This document shows positions 24,459 through 33,350 of a stretch of 35,076 nt of DNA, in pieces (the first letter of the stretch is position 1; the number at the start of each line of letters is the position of its first letter). The DNA comes from JAVJRN01 sp040218415. Its GTDB lineage: Bacteria; Bacteroidota; Bacteroidia; Cytophagales; Cyclobacteriaceae. Under the pieces are notes generated by a model. It did no database searches, was not told the DNA's origin, and saw only the letters and a program-made list of their open reading frames with translations. A program made the translations under genes and the position numbers. Where the stretch lies: NCBI GenBank assembly GCA_040218415.1, contig JAVJRN010000026.1, positions 1 through 35,076 on the forward strand, read 5' to 3'.

Positions 24459-24761
24459 GTTTCAGACTTACCCTGTCCTGAGTTAGCCTTACAGCACCAA
24501 TCTCGTTGTAGAAAACTCCAAAGTTTTCAATATATCAAGTGAACCGATCAAGATTAAAGCTTCTAGACCACAAGTTCCTTTACAGATATTTGACGAGGCT
24601 AAATTTGATAGTGTAAAAAACTCGATAGCCTGCCTTGTTAGTCATTAAAGGTGACTGAAAAATCTACTGTTTATTTTTTTAACGCTTTTTTACCCACGAT
24701 CGTCTAAAAAGTTTCGGTGGGTCAATTACTTATTATATTATTGCCTACTGACCAACACGGA
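24459..24761. other. Gene-free spacer
   Basis: 303 bp between the FKBP terminator and the response regulator. I see no coding sequence. A T-rich block with TTTATTTTTTTAACG near 24670 lies upstream of the response-regulator start and may belong to its promoter, but no clear element can be placed. Confidence 0.35.
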
Positions 24762-25163
24762 ATGAAGCGAGCTAAGGAGTTTACAGTATTATACGTAGAT
24801 GATGAAACACCAAATCTGAGAGGTTTCAAATCTGCATTTCGAAGATTATACAATGTGCATATTGCAGATCATCCAAATAAAGGCATTGACATAGTCAAAG
24901 AAGAAAAAATTGACATAGTCGTATCCGACCACAGAATGCCCGATCTTATAGGTACGGATTTTTTGAGGGAAGTTCACAACTTTAATCCCCAAATTAGAAG
25001 AATAATTCTGAGTGGTTTTGTAAAAAAAGAAGAACTCAAAGAAGCCAATGATGAATTTGGCATTCATGCATATATCTCGAAACCTTGGGATTTTGAAGAT
25101 GTACAGGCCATTTTCACTCGACTAATGGCTGTTGAGAACCCTGACAAAATGACCTACGAATAA
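24762..25163 (+). CDS. Receiver-only response regulator
   Basis: 133 aa from ATG 24762; a GTG at 24717 would extend it by 15 residues that precede the domain and fit nothing. It is a single CheY-like domain: acidic pair D13-D14 (LYVDDET), phosphorylated Asp D56 (VVSDHRMP), S84 (ILSG) and invariant K107 (YISKPWD). There is no output domain, so it works by protein contact or as a phosphate relay. The sequence style (NLRGFKSAFRRLYNVHIA, DHRMPDLIGTDFL) is like the receivers fused to other modules in Cytophagales. No histidine kinase is nearby. It is convergent with cdd, 7 bp apart. Confidence 0.9.
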   Translation: MKRAKEFTVLYVDDETPNLRGFKSAFRRLYNVHIADHPNKGIDIVKEEKIDIVVSDHRMPDLIGTDFLREVHNFNPQIRRIILSGFVKKEELKEANDEFGIHAYISKPWDFEDVQAIFTRLMAVENPDKMTYE

Positions 25164-25170
25164 AGGCTCA

Positions 25171-25647
25171 TTAGCCAAGATTTTTAGAATTAAAGGTAAA
25201 AGGAAGTAGTTTTCTTACATCGTCCAGCACTAGAAAACGCCCCTCGTGATTTCTCATTATTACCCTAATTGGACTTTTTTGAACCTCTTGGCTTGCATAC
25301 TCTAGCATCACTTGGCGGCAATTACCACAAGCAAAAGCATCTGCGAAGGCTCCTTTAGCATTAGTCGCCACTACCGCGATACAGCTTATCGGCTCATTAC
25401 TTTTCGACTTTGCTGAAAATAGCGCCACTCGCTCGGCACAAAGACCCGACGGATAAGCTGCATTCTCCTGATTGTTTCCTAAAACCACTTCCCCATTGGC
25501 CAATAATACAGCACTACCCACTTTAAAGTTGGAGTACGGAGCATAGGCCATTTCCATCGCTTGAATCGCCGAAGAAGCTAGGTCAGCCTCAGCCTTAGAC
25601 AATTTCTCATCATCAAGTAATTGATATTCGATAGCTAGACTGTTCAT
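25171..25647 (-). CDS. cdd: Cytidine deaminase
   Basis: 158 aa, the short tetrameric class. Converts cytidine and deoxycytidine to uridine forms in pyrimidine salvage. The zinc site is complete: C70-A-E72 in YPSGLCAERVALF, where the glutamate moves the proton, and C107/C110 in FACGNCRQ. APYSNFKVGSAVLLANG is the substrate-pocket segment. It is the last gene of the leftward run that begins at manA, 27 bp after the rhomboid gene, so probably co-transcribed with it. Confidence 0.95.
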   Translation of the reverse strand: MNSLAIEYQLLDDEKLSKAEADLASSAIQAMEMAYAPYSNFKVGSAVLLANGEVVLGNNQENAAYPSGLCAERVALFSAKSKSNEPISCIAVVATNAKGAFADAFACGNCRQVMLEYASQEVQKSPIRVIMRNHEGRFLVLDDVRKLLPFTFNSKNLG

Positions 25648-25674
25648 TTTTGTAGGGTTTTGAAAGGGTGAAAC

Positions 25675-26301
25675 TTAGAATATACGATAAGACATTATTT
25701 GATCAAGGAAGCTTCCAGCGGATGCCGGATATACCACCACACCAAAAATAATTCCATAGATGGCGCCATACAAATGGGCTTCATGGTTGATATTATCACT
25801 CATCTTTCGGCCTTGGTAGTAGGAATAAACCACGTAGATCACGCCCAGTATAAAACCTGGCAAACAAAGTAGGCCATATAAACAAATATCATTCAATGGA
25901 AAATACAGGATGCTCGCAAAAACCAAAGCAGAAACTCCTCCCGAAGCTCCTAGGCTATTGTAAGATGGATTATTCCTCTGCTTAAAAGCCACCGGAAGAT
26001 CCGAAACGATTATCGCTGATATATAAAAAAGAATAAAAACAAGCGAAGCACTGCTTCCAAGCTTTTGATAGAAAACCATCTCTACTACGCGACCAAAAAA
26101 GTATAAGGTAAACATATTGAACCCAAGGTGTACATAGCTTCCATGGAGAAAGCCTGAGGTGATCATCCGCCAAAATTCTCCTTTTTGAAACATGATGTAC
26201 GGGTTCATCAATCCCTTTCTGAAAATATTTTCGTTGTTGAATGCCGCAAGGCTAACCCCAACAGTAACGATGATAATGATTAAGGTAAGCGATAACTCCA
26301 T
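25675..26301 (-). CDS. Rhomboid-family intramembrane serine protease
   Basis: 208 aa with six helices. The catalytic Ser is in NSLGASGGVSAL (S120) and the His in NHEAHLYGAIYGIIFG (H176), a proper GxSG/H dyad, so it should be active. FLHGSYVHLGFNMFTLYFFG is the conserved HxxxN region of the second helix. It cuts within or beside membrane helices of client proteins; the clients are unknown. It lies between the polyprenyl synthase and cdd genes on the same strand. Confidence 0.92.
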   Translation of the reverse strand: MELSLTLIIIIVTVGVSLAAFNNENIFRKGLMNPYIMFQKGEFWRMITSGFLHGSYVHLGFNMFTLYFFGRVVEMVFYQKLGSSASLVFILFYISAIIVSDLPVAFKQRNNPSYNSLGASGGVSALVFASILYFPLNDICLYGLLCLPGFILGVIYVVYSYYQGRKMSDNINHEAHLYGAIYGIIFGVVVYPASAGSFLDQIMSYRIF

Positions 26302-26340
26302 AAAATGAATTGGATTTTTTTAGCTAAAAAATAATACTGA

Positions 26341-27315
26341 TCAATAATCTCTATGCATCAAATTGCTTGCGAATTGTCTGAGCAATTGTAAGGCTTCCTC
26401 CTCTACTTTGAACTCTTTGATTTGCTCGAAAGCCAGATCAAAATACGCGTTCATCTCTTTGTTAGTAAGTTCTTTGATATTCAAATCATCATAAATAGCC
26501 GTAACGGCGGTTACTTTCTCTTCAATATCAAATTCTTTCTTATTTAGCCAGTTGTTCAGGGCGATTTCTTGATCGCCAGTCGCCAGCTCTAAGGCTTTGA
26601 TCAGCAAAAATGTCTTTTTATTGGATGCAATGTCTCCACCTACTTGCTTACCAAATTTGGTTTTGTCAGCATATACATCCAAAAGGTCATCCATCAATTG
26701 GAAACCAATGCCCATATCGACACCCAACTCATAAAGTTTGTTTTGTTCTTCTTTACTCGCGCCACCAAGCAAAGCTCCATATTGTAAGCTAAATCCCAGT
26801 AAAACTGCGGTTTTCAAGCGAATCATATTGATATACGCCGAAACCGACACATTGTCTTGGGATTCAAAATTCATATCGATCTGCTGGCCTTCGCAAACCT
26901 CCACCGCTGTTTTATTAAACAATCTTACCGATTCTTTGAAATATTGCTCCTCCACTTCGAGTAGCAAATCATACGCTTTGACCAACATGGTATCTCCGCT
27001 AAGAATGCCAACAGTACTGTCCCATTTTTCATGCACCGTAGGTTTTCCTCTTCTGAGGGGCGCCTCATCCATAATGTCATCGTGCATCAAAGTGAAGTTA
27101 TGAAAAACCTCCACCGCCAACGCAGGACGCAAAATTCGCTGATAATCACGCTTAAATAAGTTGTAGCCCAATAAGACCAAAGTAGGTCTTAAGCGCTTTC
27201 CGCCTAGTGACAGGATATACGTAATTGGATCATAGAGATTGGCAGGTTCTTCTCCAAACTTGAGTTTGTCTATTTCCGTATTGATGAGGGATAAAAAGTT
27301 GGCCGTGTCTTTCAT
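26341..27315 (-). CDS. Polyprenyl (isoprenyl) diphosphate synthase
   Basis: 324 aa. Condenses isopentenyl diphosphate onto an allylic diphosphate. The first Asp-rich motif is MHDDIMDEAPLRRG (D79, D80, D83), the second QLMDDLLDVY (D209, D210, D213), and GGKRLRP binds substrate. An aromatic Phe (F74) lies five residues before the first motif, a position where bulky residues usually limit chain length; this suggests a short product such as C20, though the family assignment alone allows longer quinone side chains. It is followed by the rhomboid gene with 39 bp between them. Confidence 0.93.
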   Translation of the reverse strand: MKDTANFLSLINTEIDKLKFGEEPANLYDPITYILSLGGKRLRPTLVLLGYNLFKRDYQRILRPALAVEVFHNFTLMHDDIMDEAPLRRGKPTVHEKWDSTVGILSGDTMLVKAYDLLLEVEEQYFKESVRLFNKTAVEVCEGQQIDMNFESQDNVSVSAYINMIRLKTAVLLGFSLQYGALLGGASKEEQNKLYELGVDMGIGFQLMDDLLDVYADKTKFGKQVGGDIASNKKTFLLIKALELATGDQEIALNNWLNKKEFDIEEKVTAVTAIYDDLNIKELTNKEMNAYFDLAFEQIKEFKVEEEALQLLRQFASNLMHRDY

Positions 27316-27370
27316 GGGTGTATTAAACTATGCACAAAGGTGTAAACAAGGATTGGTTCTTTTAGTTGGA

Positions 27371-29542
27371 TTACTCTGCAACTAAATCCAAATCTATGGT
27401 ACGTCGGTCAATGTCTGTTCTCACCACTTTTACTTTAAGCTTGTCCCCAAGAGTTATGATTCGTTTGTTATTTCTGCCAACGATACGATAGTTTTTATCG
27501 TCAAACTCATAATAGTCATCATTTAAATCTTGTAGGCGAATCATTCCCTCACATTTCGTCTCTATTATTTCGACATATATTCCCCACTCTGTAACGCCAG
27601 AAACGACTCCTTCGAATTCTTCACCAAGTACAGATTGCATGAATTCTACTTGCTTAAACTTGATGGAAGCTCTTTCCGCATCTGCAGCATTCTTTTCTCG
27701 CTCTGAGGAGTGTTGACATTGCTTTTCGTAAGGCTCTGCTTCGGGTGCTTTTCCCCCCTCTAAGTAATGCCAAAGCAATCGGTGCACCATCACATCCGGA
27801 TATCTTCTAATCGGCGAGGTAAAATGGGTATAATGCTCAAAGGCTAATCCAAAATGTCCCTTCGGCTCTGTGGTATATTTCGCTTTTGCCATGGAGCGAA
27901 TGGCCAGTTGTTCAAGCACGTTTTGCTCTGGCTTGCCTTCGATATCTGACATCAACTTGTTTAAGCTTGAAGACACATCTCCTACAATACTCATTTTATG
28001 TCCAAAACGGCTAGCAAACTTTGAGAAAGTATCCAGCTTTTCTGGATCTGGAAAATCATGCGTCCGGTATACAAAGGTATTGTTTGGCTGGCCTGCATTG
28101 ATTCCTTTCATCTTGTAGATATAAGTCGCTACTTCTCTATTGGCAAGTAACATGAATTCCTCGATCATCTTATGTGCGTCTTTTCGCACTTTCGGAACCA
28201 CACCCAAAGGCTTGCCCTTCTCGTCCAACTTGAATTTCACTTCGGTGGTCTCAAAATTGACCGCTCCATGTCTGAATCTTTCTGCTCGGATGATTTTGGC
28301 AATATCATTCATCAAAACCAAGTCTGCTGCGTGATCTCCTTCTCCAGACTCGATCCGCTCTTGTGCTTCTTCGTAGCTAAATCGACGGTCGGATTCTATA
28401 ATAGTTCTGCCAAACCACTTCTCTTTTACTTTACCTGTTCGATCCATTTTGAAAACTGCCGAAAAAGTCAGTTTTTCTTCGTTTGGCCTCAAGGAACACA
28501 GTCCGTTGGACAATACTTCCGGGAGCATGGGAATGGTGCGGTCCACTAAATAAACGGAAGTGGCGCGCTCTACAGCCTCATTATCCAAAATAGATTTTGG
28601 CTCAAGGTAATGGGACACATCGGCAATGTGAATACCAATTTCCACATCGTCATTTTCCAAATATTCAATGGATAAGGCGTCATCAAAATCTTTGGCGTCT
28701 TCCGGATCCACTGTCATTGTGGTGATGTTCCGAAAGTCTCTTCGCTTTTCAAGGTCTTTATTGGTGATTTTTGAAGGGATTTTATCGGCCTCCGCTTCGA
28801 TATTTTCAGGAAACTTAAAAGGCAAACCAAATTCAGCCATGATGGAATGAATTTCTGCCTCGTTTTCACCTGCTTGTCCGAGGACTTCTAGCACTTCTCC
28901 TACAGGATTTTTATTGCTTGCATCGTGCCACCTTTCGATCCTAATCAAAACCTTATCATTGGCCTTTGCATTTTTGATCTTCTCAGGATATACGAATACG
29001 TCAAAATGTATATTTCGATTGTCAGGAATGACAAAGGCAAATTTTGGTGAGATCTCTATTTTGCCAACAAACTCTGTCTTCGCTCTCTTTTCTATAGAGA
29101 CCACTTTGCCTTCGGCTCTGTAACCGTTGAATGAGGGCTTGGTGACATGCACATTTACAATGTCTCCATCTACTGCAAAAGCCAAGTCGTTGGTTTTCAC
29201 CCAAACATCGTCTTCTCTTTCGGGGGAAATGATGTAGGCAAATTTAGGGTTGACATGGTCTACTCTGCCCTGAATCGTTTCAGGTTCTGAAGCGTTGGTG
29301 AATCGACCGTCGGATGTTTTAAGAATTTTTCCTTCTCTTTCCATAGAGAAGATAATGGTTTTTAATGCTTCTTTTGATTTCGCATCTCTTAGACTCATTA
29401 GTTTGATGAGTTGTCTAAAACTAAATTTTTCACCTATGTTGTGGGCGAAAATTGATCTAAGTTTATCTTGAATTGGGGCGGTACTATGTTGTTTGTTTCG
29501 ACCTCCTCCGGTCGCTTTTTTGTGTGTTCTTTTTTTACTCAT
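27371..29542 (-). CDS. rnr: Ribonuclease R
   Basis: 723 aa. A 3'-5' exoribonuclease that degrades structured RNA, including mRNA and rRNA. Order: a basic N-terminal tail, winged-helix domain (FSFRQLIKLMSLRDAKSKEAL), two cold-shock domains (about 65-225), then the RNB domain with the metal site TTMTVDPEDAKDFDDALS, and near the C-terminus an S1 domain (GEEFEGVVSGVTEWGIYVEI). HYTHFTSPIRRYPDVMVHRLL is the conserved RNB closing motif. Its ATG overlaps the TGA of the upstream exonuclease gene by four bases, so the two nucleases are translationally coupled. Confidence 0.96.
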   Translation of the reverse strand: MSKKRTHKKATGGGRNKQHSTAPIQDKLRSIFAHNIGEKFSFRQLIKLMSLRDAKSKEALKTIIFSMEREGKILKTSDGRFTNASEPETIQGRVDHVNPKFAYIISPEREDDVWVKTNDLAFAVDGDIVNVHVTKPSFNGYRAEGKVVSIEKRAKTEFVGKIEISPKFAFVIPDNRNIHFDVFVYPEKIKNAKANDKVLIRIERWHDASNKNPVGEVLEVLGQAGENEAEIHSIMAEFGLPFKFPENIEAEADKIPSKITNKDLEKRRDFRNITTMTVDPEDAKDFDDALSIEYLENDDVEIGIHIADVSHYLEPKSILDNEAVERATSVYLVDRTIPMLPEVLSNGLCSLRPNEEKLTFSAVFKMDRTGKVKEKWFGRTIIESDRRFSYEEAQERIESGEGDHAADLVLMNDIAKIIRAERFRHGAVNFETTEVKFKLDEKGKPLGVVPKVRKDAHKMIEEFMLLANREVATYIYKMKGINAGQPNNTFVYRTHDFPDPEKLDTFSKFASRFGHKMSIVGDVSSSLNKLMSDIEGKPEQNVLEQLAIRSMAKAKYTTEPKGHFGLAFEHYTHFTSPIRRYPDVMVHRLLWHYLEGGKAPEAEPYEKQCQHSSEREKNAADAERASIKFKQVEFMQSVLGEEFEGVVSGVTEWGIYVEIIETKCEGMIRLQDLNDDYYEFDDKNYRIVGRNNKRIITLGDKLKVKVVRTDIDRRTIDLDLVAE

Positions 29543-30276
29543 GTAAATCGTTCGTCGACGATAGTTATATTTTTTTCATCTATTAATGGGAGACTATTCA
29601 ATTTGAGATATAGCTGGGAGGTTGCTATGACGTCTCCTCTACAGTACTTTTCAATTCTTTCTAAACCGTCTGCTTCTTGGTAATATACATCATTGACCAT
29701 GGAGCCGTCAATATCAGATTTGCTAGAGGGAATGTCAAATATTGCCGTTAATAATTCAAGAGAGGTGAAGTTTTTTCTGTCTCCAAACTTCCACATTTCC
29801 ATGGTGTCGAGAAAGTTTACTTCCCAGGGTTTTTTCCCTGAATTGTTGAGTACGTAAGGCAAAGATAGCCCATTTATTAGCATTCGTCTGCTGAGGTATG
29901 GAAAGTCGAACTCTTTCCCATTGTGTCCGCAGAGTTTTAAGTTCTCTGGATCGAACTTGGTTTCGATCATTGTTTTAAAATCGAGAAGGAGTTGATGCTC
30001 GTCATGATTGGCTAAAGACTTGATTCTCAATGCCAATTCACCGTTTTCCAACTCATGGAATATCCCAAAGCCAATAACGATTACTTTACCAAATTCGCTA
30101 TAAATTCCTGCTCTTTTGTTAAATAGCTCTTCTGGAAGAAGTTCCTCTTCGTTTCTAATAAAGGAAGACTTGTGCCGCCAATGTTTTTGAAGCCTTTCGC
30201 TTAGGCCTTCGAAATCTTTTTCAGCGGCTGCTGTTTCAATATCTAATACAAGTAAGTTTCTAAGTCTTGAATCCAT
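29539..30276 (-). CDS. DnaQ-like 3'-5' exonuclease (predicted PolB-type)
   Basis: 245 aa. RNase H-like fold with the DEDDy set visible: Exo I VLDIETAA, Exo II CGHNGKEFDFPYLSRRM, Exo III YCRGDVIATSQLYL, where the Tyr and Asp complete the site. This belongs to the stand-alone PolB-exonuclease-like group common in Bacteroidota (YP-type DUF family); it probably removes nucleotides from DNA 3' ends, in repair or trimming. Its stop overlaps the rnr start (ATGA), and its own ATG follows the upstream unknown gene's stop by 2 bp. Confidence 0.88.
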   Translation of the reverse strand: MDSRLRNLLVLDIETAAAEKDFEGLSERLQKHWRHKSSFIRNEEELLPEELFNKRAGIYSEFGKVIVIGFGIFHELENGELALRIKSLANHDEHQLLLDFKTMIETKFDPENLKLCGHNGKEFDFPYLSRRMLINGLSLPYVLNNSGKKPWEVNFLDTMEMWKFGDRKNFTSLELLTAIFDIPSSKSDIDGSMVNDVYYQEADGLERIEKYCRGDVIATSQLYLKLNSLPLIDEKNITIVDERFT

Positions 30277-30278
30277 AT

Positions 30279-30671
30279 TTATTGGTGGATAACTCCTGAG
30301 AGGTTGATCTCGTCAATAAAAATAAGATTTTCTTCCGCAATACTGTTAGGAACGAAGATGTACTTTTTGTCAAATAATTGTTGTCCCACAAAGAAGCTCA
30401 CCCAATATTGGTTGTTTAAGTGAAAAACCTCGGGCTGTATGGGTTCAATCAGCGCATATTCGCCAGGCTCGATATGTGGGATCGAATGGCGAAGTGTGGA
30501 GGTCTCTTGCTTTTCCTTTCCCTTCTCGCCAAAACCTTTTGAGGTTACCATTACATTCTCCATCTTCTTTTTTGACCGATTGATGATGTAGACATTCCAC
30601 TCACCGGTGGCTTGCTTCGCTACGGTAATCACTATGTCTTGAACTTCTGGAAATTTTATATCCTTAATCAT
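30279..30671 (-). CDS. Conserved Bacteroidota protein of unknown function
   Basis: 130 aa from ATG 30671; a longer frame to 30704 has no natural start and would overlap lipB further. Soluble, beta-rich. The pattern IKFPEVQDIVITVAKQATGEWNVYIIN, VMVTSKGFGEKGKEKQETSTLRH, YALIEPIQPEVFHLNNQYWVSFF and KKYIFVPNSIAEEN is widely conserved in Bacteroidota, where it often sits with housekeeping genes. I know no function. Its ATG lies 8 bp inside the end of lipB, and the exonuclease starts 2 bp after its stop, so it is part of a tight operon. Confidence 0.75.
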   Translation of the reverse strand: MIKDIKFPEVQDIVITVAKQATGEWNVYIINRSKKKMENVMVTSKGFGEKGKEKQETSTLRHSIPHIEPGEYALIEPIQPEVFHLNNQYWVSFFVGQQLFDKKYIFVPNSIAEENLIFIDEINLSGVIHQ

Positions 30672-31389
30672 GGTTGATTGGCTTTTCTGTGATTTGCATT
30701 CCAAATAAATCGGCTAAATGGTTTTTTAATTGCTCCTTTACCTCCTCCATATCGGTGGTATAACCCAACTCTTGCGCTAAAGAAGTGACGGCTTTATCTT
30801 CTATCCCGCATGGAATGATGTTTTTAAAATAACCTAAATCTACGTTAACATTAAACGCTAAGCCGTGCATGGTTACCCATCGACTCGACTTTACGCCCAT
30901 CGCGCAGATTTTACGCGCCTTTTTCTCGTCATGGAAGTCTATCCAAACGCCCGTAAGTCCGTCGATTCTGCCAGCGCTTATCTCGTAATCTTTTAGTGTA
31001 AGTATCACCGCCTCTTCAAGAAAACGAAGGTATTTATGTATATCTGTAAAAAAATTGTCGAGATCAAGTATGGGGTAGCCTACGATTTGCCCTGGACCAT
31101 GATAGGTGATGTCTCCGCCACGGTTGATCTTGTAATATTTGGCTTGCTTCTGCTTCAAGCCTTCCTCATCGAGCAAAAGATTCTCGGGTTTCCCACTTTT
31201 ACCTAAAGTGTACACATGTGGATGGCTACAGAAAATTAAATGATTTTCCGTCGCTCGCTGTTCACTTTCAGGCAGTTTGCGGTTAACGATCTTCTGATCA
31301 ACAACAGATTTAAAAACCTGTTCCTGATAGTCCCAAGCGTCTTGATAGTCGATAAGCCCTAAGTCAATAAAGGATGTTTTTTTGTTCAA
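30664..31389 (-). CDS. lipB: Octanoyltransferase (lipoate biosynthesis)
   Basis: 241 aa from TTG 31389, which lies 13 bp past the manA stop; an ATG at 31446 would overlap manA by 44 bp and add residues with no family match. Transfers octanoyl from acyl carrier protein to lipoyl domains, the first step of lipoate synthesis. The substrate loop NRGGDITYHGPGQIVGYPIL, the Lys in MGVKSSRWVTMHGLAFNV and the catalytic Cys in IIPCGIEDKAVTSL are all present. lipA is not in the window. It is downstream of manA in the leftward operon. Confidence 0.93.
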   Translation of the reverse strand: MNKKTSFIDLGLIDYQDAWDYQEQVFKSVVDQKIVNRKLPESEQRATENHLIFCSHPHVYTLGKSGKPENLLLDEEGLKQKQAKYYKINRGGDITYHGPGQIVGYPILDLDNFFTDIHKYLRFLEEAVILTLKDYEISAGRIDGLTGVWIDFHDEKKARKICAMGVKSSRWVTMHGLAFNVNVDLGYFKNIIPCGIEDKAVTSLAQELGYTTDMEEVKEQLKNHLADLFGMQITEKPINHD

Positions 31390-31402
31390 AAGTGTCTTTT
31401 GT

Positions 31403-32377
31403 CTAAATATAAGATTCCAACAATGCGATGGTTTCGGTGGTTTCAAACTTATACTTTTTCATACTTGCAGGAACCAAAATAACCTCTCCGAATTTCAAGT
31501 CTATGGAGCCTCCATCATATATTAAATGACCAGATCCTGCCGTGCAGATGTAAATTTTAAAGCAGTCTAAGTCCGGCAGATCAACAGAAAAAGCCTCATT
31601 TGTCTTAATCATGTTGGTGGTGAAAAACTCACAAGATTCAACCAGCGAACGCTCATTTAACGTGGTGGAATATTGGCTTTTGTAATGGTCATACTTCTTA
31701 AAGTCGATGGCATCAAGTGCCTCTTCCACATGCAATTCGCGCTTATTCCCTTGAGCGTCCACTCGGTCAAAGTCATAGATACGATACGTGATATCAGAGG
31801 TTTGCTGAATCTCCGCAATCATCAACCCCTTACCAATAGTATGCACGCGCCCTGCAGGAAGAAAAAAGACATCCCCAGCGGCCACTTCCTCTCTGTTGAG
31901 AATTTCATCGAGCTTGCCAGCATTGAAATATTCAAGATATTTTTCTTTGTCCAGTTCCTGATTAAAACCAGAAATCAAAGAGGATCCTTCATCTGCCTGA
32001 ATGACATACCACATTTCCGTTTTTCCAAAACTATCGTGCCGCTCTTTAGCCAGCTTATCATCTGGATGAACTTGAATAGATAAATCTTGGTTCGCGTCGA
32101 TAAACTTGATTAAAAGCGGAAAATCTAAGCCAAATTGGGTGTACGCTTTTTCTCCAACAAGATCAGATTTATAGGTCTGAATAAGCTCCTTGAGGCTTTT
32201 ACCCTTCAGCTCACCATTAGCAACCTTGGAAATATTGCCAGCTACGCCAGATAGCTCCCAAGTTTCACCACAATTGGGTAAAGGTGAAAAATCTTTTCCT
32301 AGCACATCTTTTATTTTATGCCCTCCCCAAATTTTATCTTTGAAGATTGTGGAAAATTTCAAGGGATATAATGCCAT
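31403..32377 (-). CDS. manA: Mannose-6-phosphate isomerase, short (class I, firmicute-like) type
   Basis: 324 aa from ATG 32377; the frame could extend to 32407, but that portion is not family-like. Interconverts mannose 6-phosphate and fructose 6-phosphate, feeding GDP-mannose and glycan synthesis. The cupin zinc ligands are in LSIQVHPDD (Gln, His), FGKTEMWYVI (Glu) and PAGRVHTIGKGLMIAEIQQ (His); the GETWELSG motif is intact. It heads the leftward run through lipB. It is divergent from yraN, with only 18 bp between the start codons, so their promoters must overlap. Confidence 0.92.
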   Translation of the reverse strand: MALYPLKFSTIFKDKIWGGHKIKDVLGKDFSPLPNCGETWELSGVAGNISKVANGELKGKSLKELIQTYKSDLVGEKAYTQFGLDFPLLIKFIDANQDLSIQVHPDDKLAKERHDSFGKTEMWYVIQADEGSSLISGFNQELDKEKYLEYFNAGKLDEILNREEVAAGDVFFLPAGRVHTIGKGLMIAEIQQTSDITYRIYDFDRVDAQGNKRELHVEEALDAIDFKKYDHYKSQYSTTLNERSLVESCEFFTTNMIKTNEAFSVDLPDLDCFKIYICTAGSGHLIYDGGSIDLKFGEVILVPASMKKYKFETTETIALLESYI

Positions 32378-32395
32378 TACATTTAATTTTATAAA

Positions 32396-32734
32396 ATGGA
32401 TAATCAATTACTTGGCAAATATGGTGAAGATTTGGCGGTTTCCTTCCTTGAGAAGCACGGTTTTGAAGTAATAGAAAGGAATTACAGGTACAAACGAAAC
32501 GAAATCGACCTGATCGGAATCCTCAACCAGCGGCTGTTGGTTTTTTTTGAAGTGAAAAACAGGAAAAATAATCGATTTGGAGAACCAGAATCGTTTGTTT
32601 CAGACAAGCAGCAGCAAAGGATAAAAGAAGCTGCCGAGGAGTATATCTATGGCATCAACTGGATGAAGGATATTCGGTTTGATATCTTGACAATACTAGA
32701 TGGGCATGTGACCCATTTTGAAGATGCTTTTTAG
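32396..32734 (+). CDS. yraN: UPF0102/YraN-family endonuclease-like protein
   Basis: 112 aa, the normal size. It has the PD-(D/E)XK nuclease-like core of the family: GKYGEDLAVSFLEKHGFEVI, NYRYKRNEIDLIGI, and LLVFFEVKNRKN (Asp followed by E-x-K), then a helical SDKQQQRIKEAAEEYIY. The cellular role is not settled; a Holliday-junction-resolvase-like fold is known. It is the last ordinary chromosomal gene before the right accessory region, whose leader repeat begins about 100 bp after its stop. Confidence 0.92.
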   Translation: MDNQLLGKYGEDLAVSFLEKHGFEVIERNYRYKRNEIDLIGILNQRLLVFFEVKNRKNNRFGEPESFVSDKQQQRIKEAAEEYIYGINWMKDIRFDILTILDGHVTHFEDAF

Positions 32735-32834
32735 TGGCTTTAACGGGGGCGTTTTTTATCTTGAAGACAGGCATAAGTGTAACGGGTAGCACGCTGGCCG
32801 CAATAGCAATAGATACAATCTAGCGCCAGCTAGG

Positions 32835-33271
32835 GGATCAAGGTTTTAGAGGATAGAAAAAGCACTTTTTTTTGGGTTCAGGTATTTGTTAAAGAGAGTT
32901 ATTGTGAAAACGGTATTTAATTTGTAATGCCAAAGAGGGTATTTGAATAAGGGCTTATAATACAACGGCAGACCAGACCTGCTTTCTAATGAAGGAAAAT
33001 AAACCGGCTTTTTTTGATCTGTATAAAGCAAGAACCAAATCAATCAAAACGCTCTTTTCATGTCACGCTAATAAAAGGCCGCTTAAAAAAAAAGTTTTTT
33101 GCAGTTAATGTCTGGATGTACTACATTGTAAAATGTTTCAGAAAAATTATCCGGTATTAGTCGTTTATAAGCGTTTGTACTTGGGTTTATCTCTGATATA
33201 CAATTAGTTAAATAAATTGAAATTCAAAAAAACATAAGGTAAGTAAACACCATTGTGTTTACTGAATTGTT
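32835..33271 (+). repeat. Array leader repeat, copy 2
   Basis: The inverted partner of 4569-5009. The cassette-proximal ~170 bp (from about 33101) is nearly identical to copy 1 with about three substitutions; the distal half has diverged. It contains the hairpin AGTAAACAC-CATT-GTGTTTACT (33242-33263) just before the junction GTTGTAC (33269-33275), where the first right-array unit begins. A 65-codon minus-strand frame inside it is not a convincing gene. A promoter for the array may be here, but I cannot place a standard element. The 32735-32834 stretch between yraN and the repeat holds only a weak GCTGGC/GCCAGC hairpin. Confidence 0.85.
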
Positions 33272-33350
33272 GTACACCATTCTGCCGACTCAATATTTAT
33301 TGATTTTCTTCATGAATCGAGACCGAATGTAATATTTGACGATTAAGAGA

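Noticed and set aside
32846..33043. 65-codon minus-strand frame inside leader repeat copy 2
   Set aside because: Copy 1 differs there by indels that break the frame, so there is no sign of protein-level constraint.
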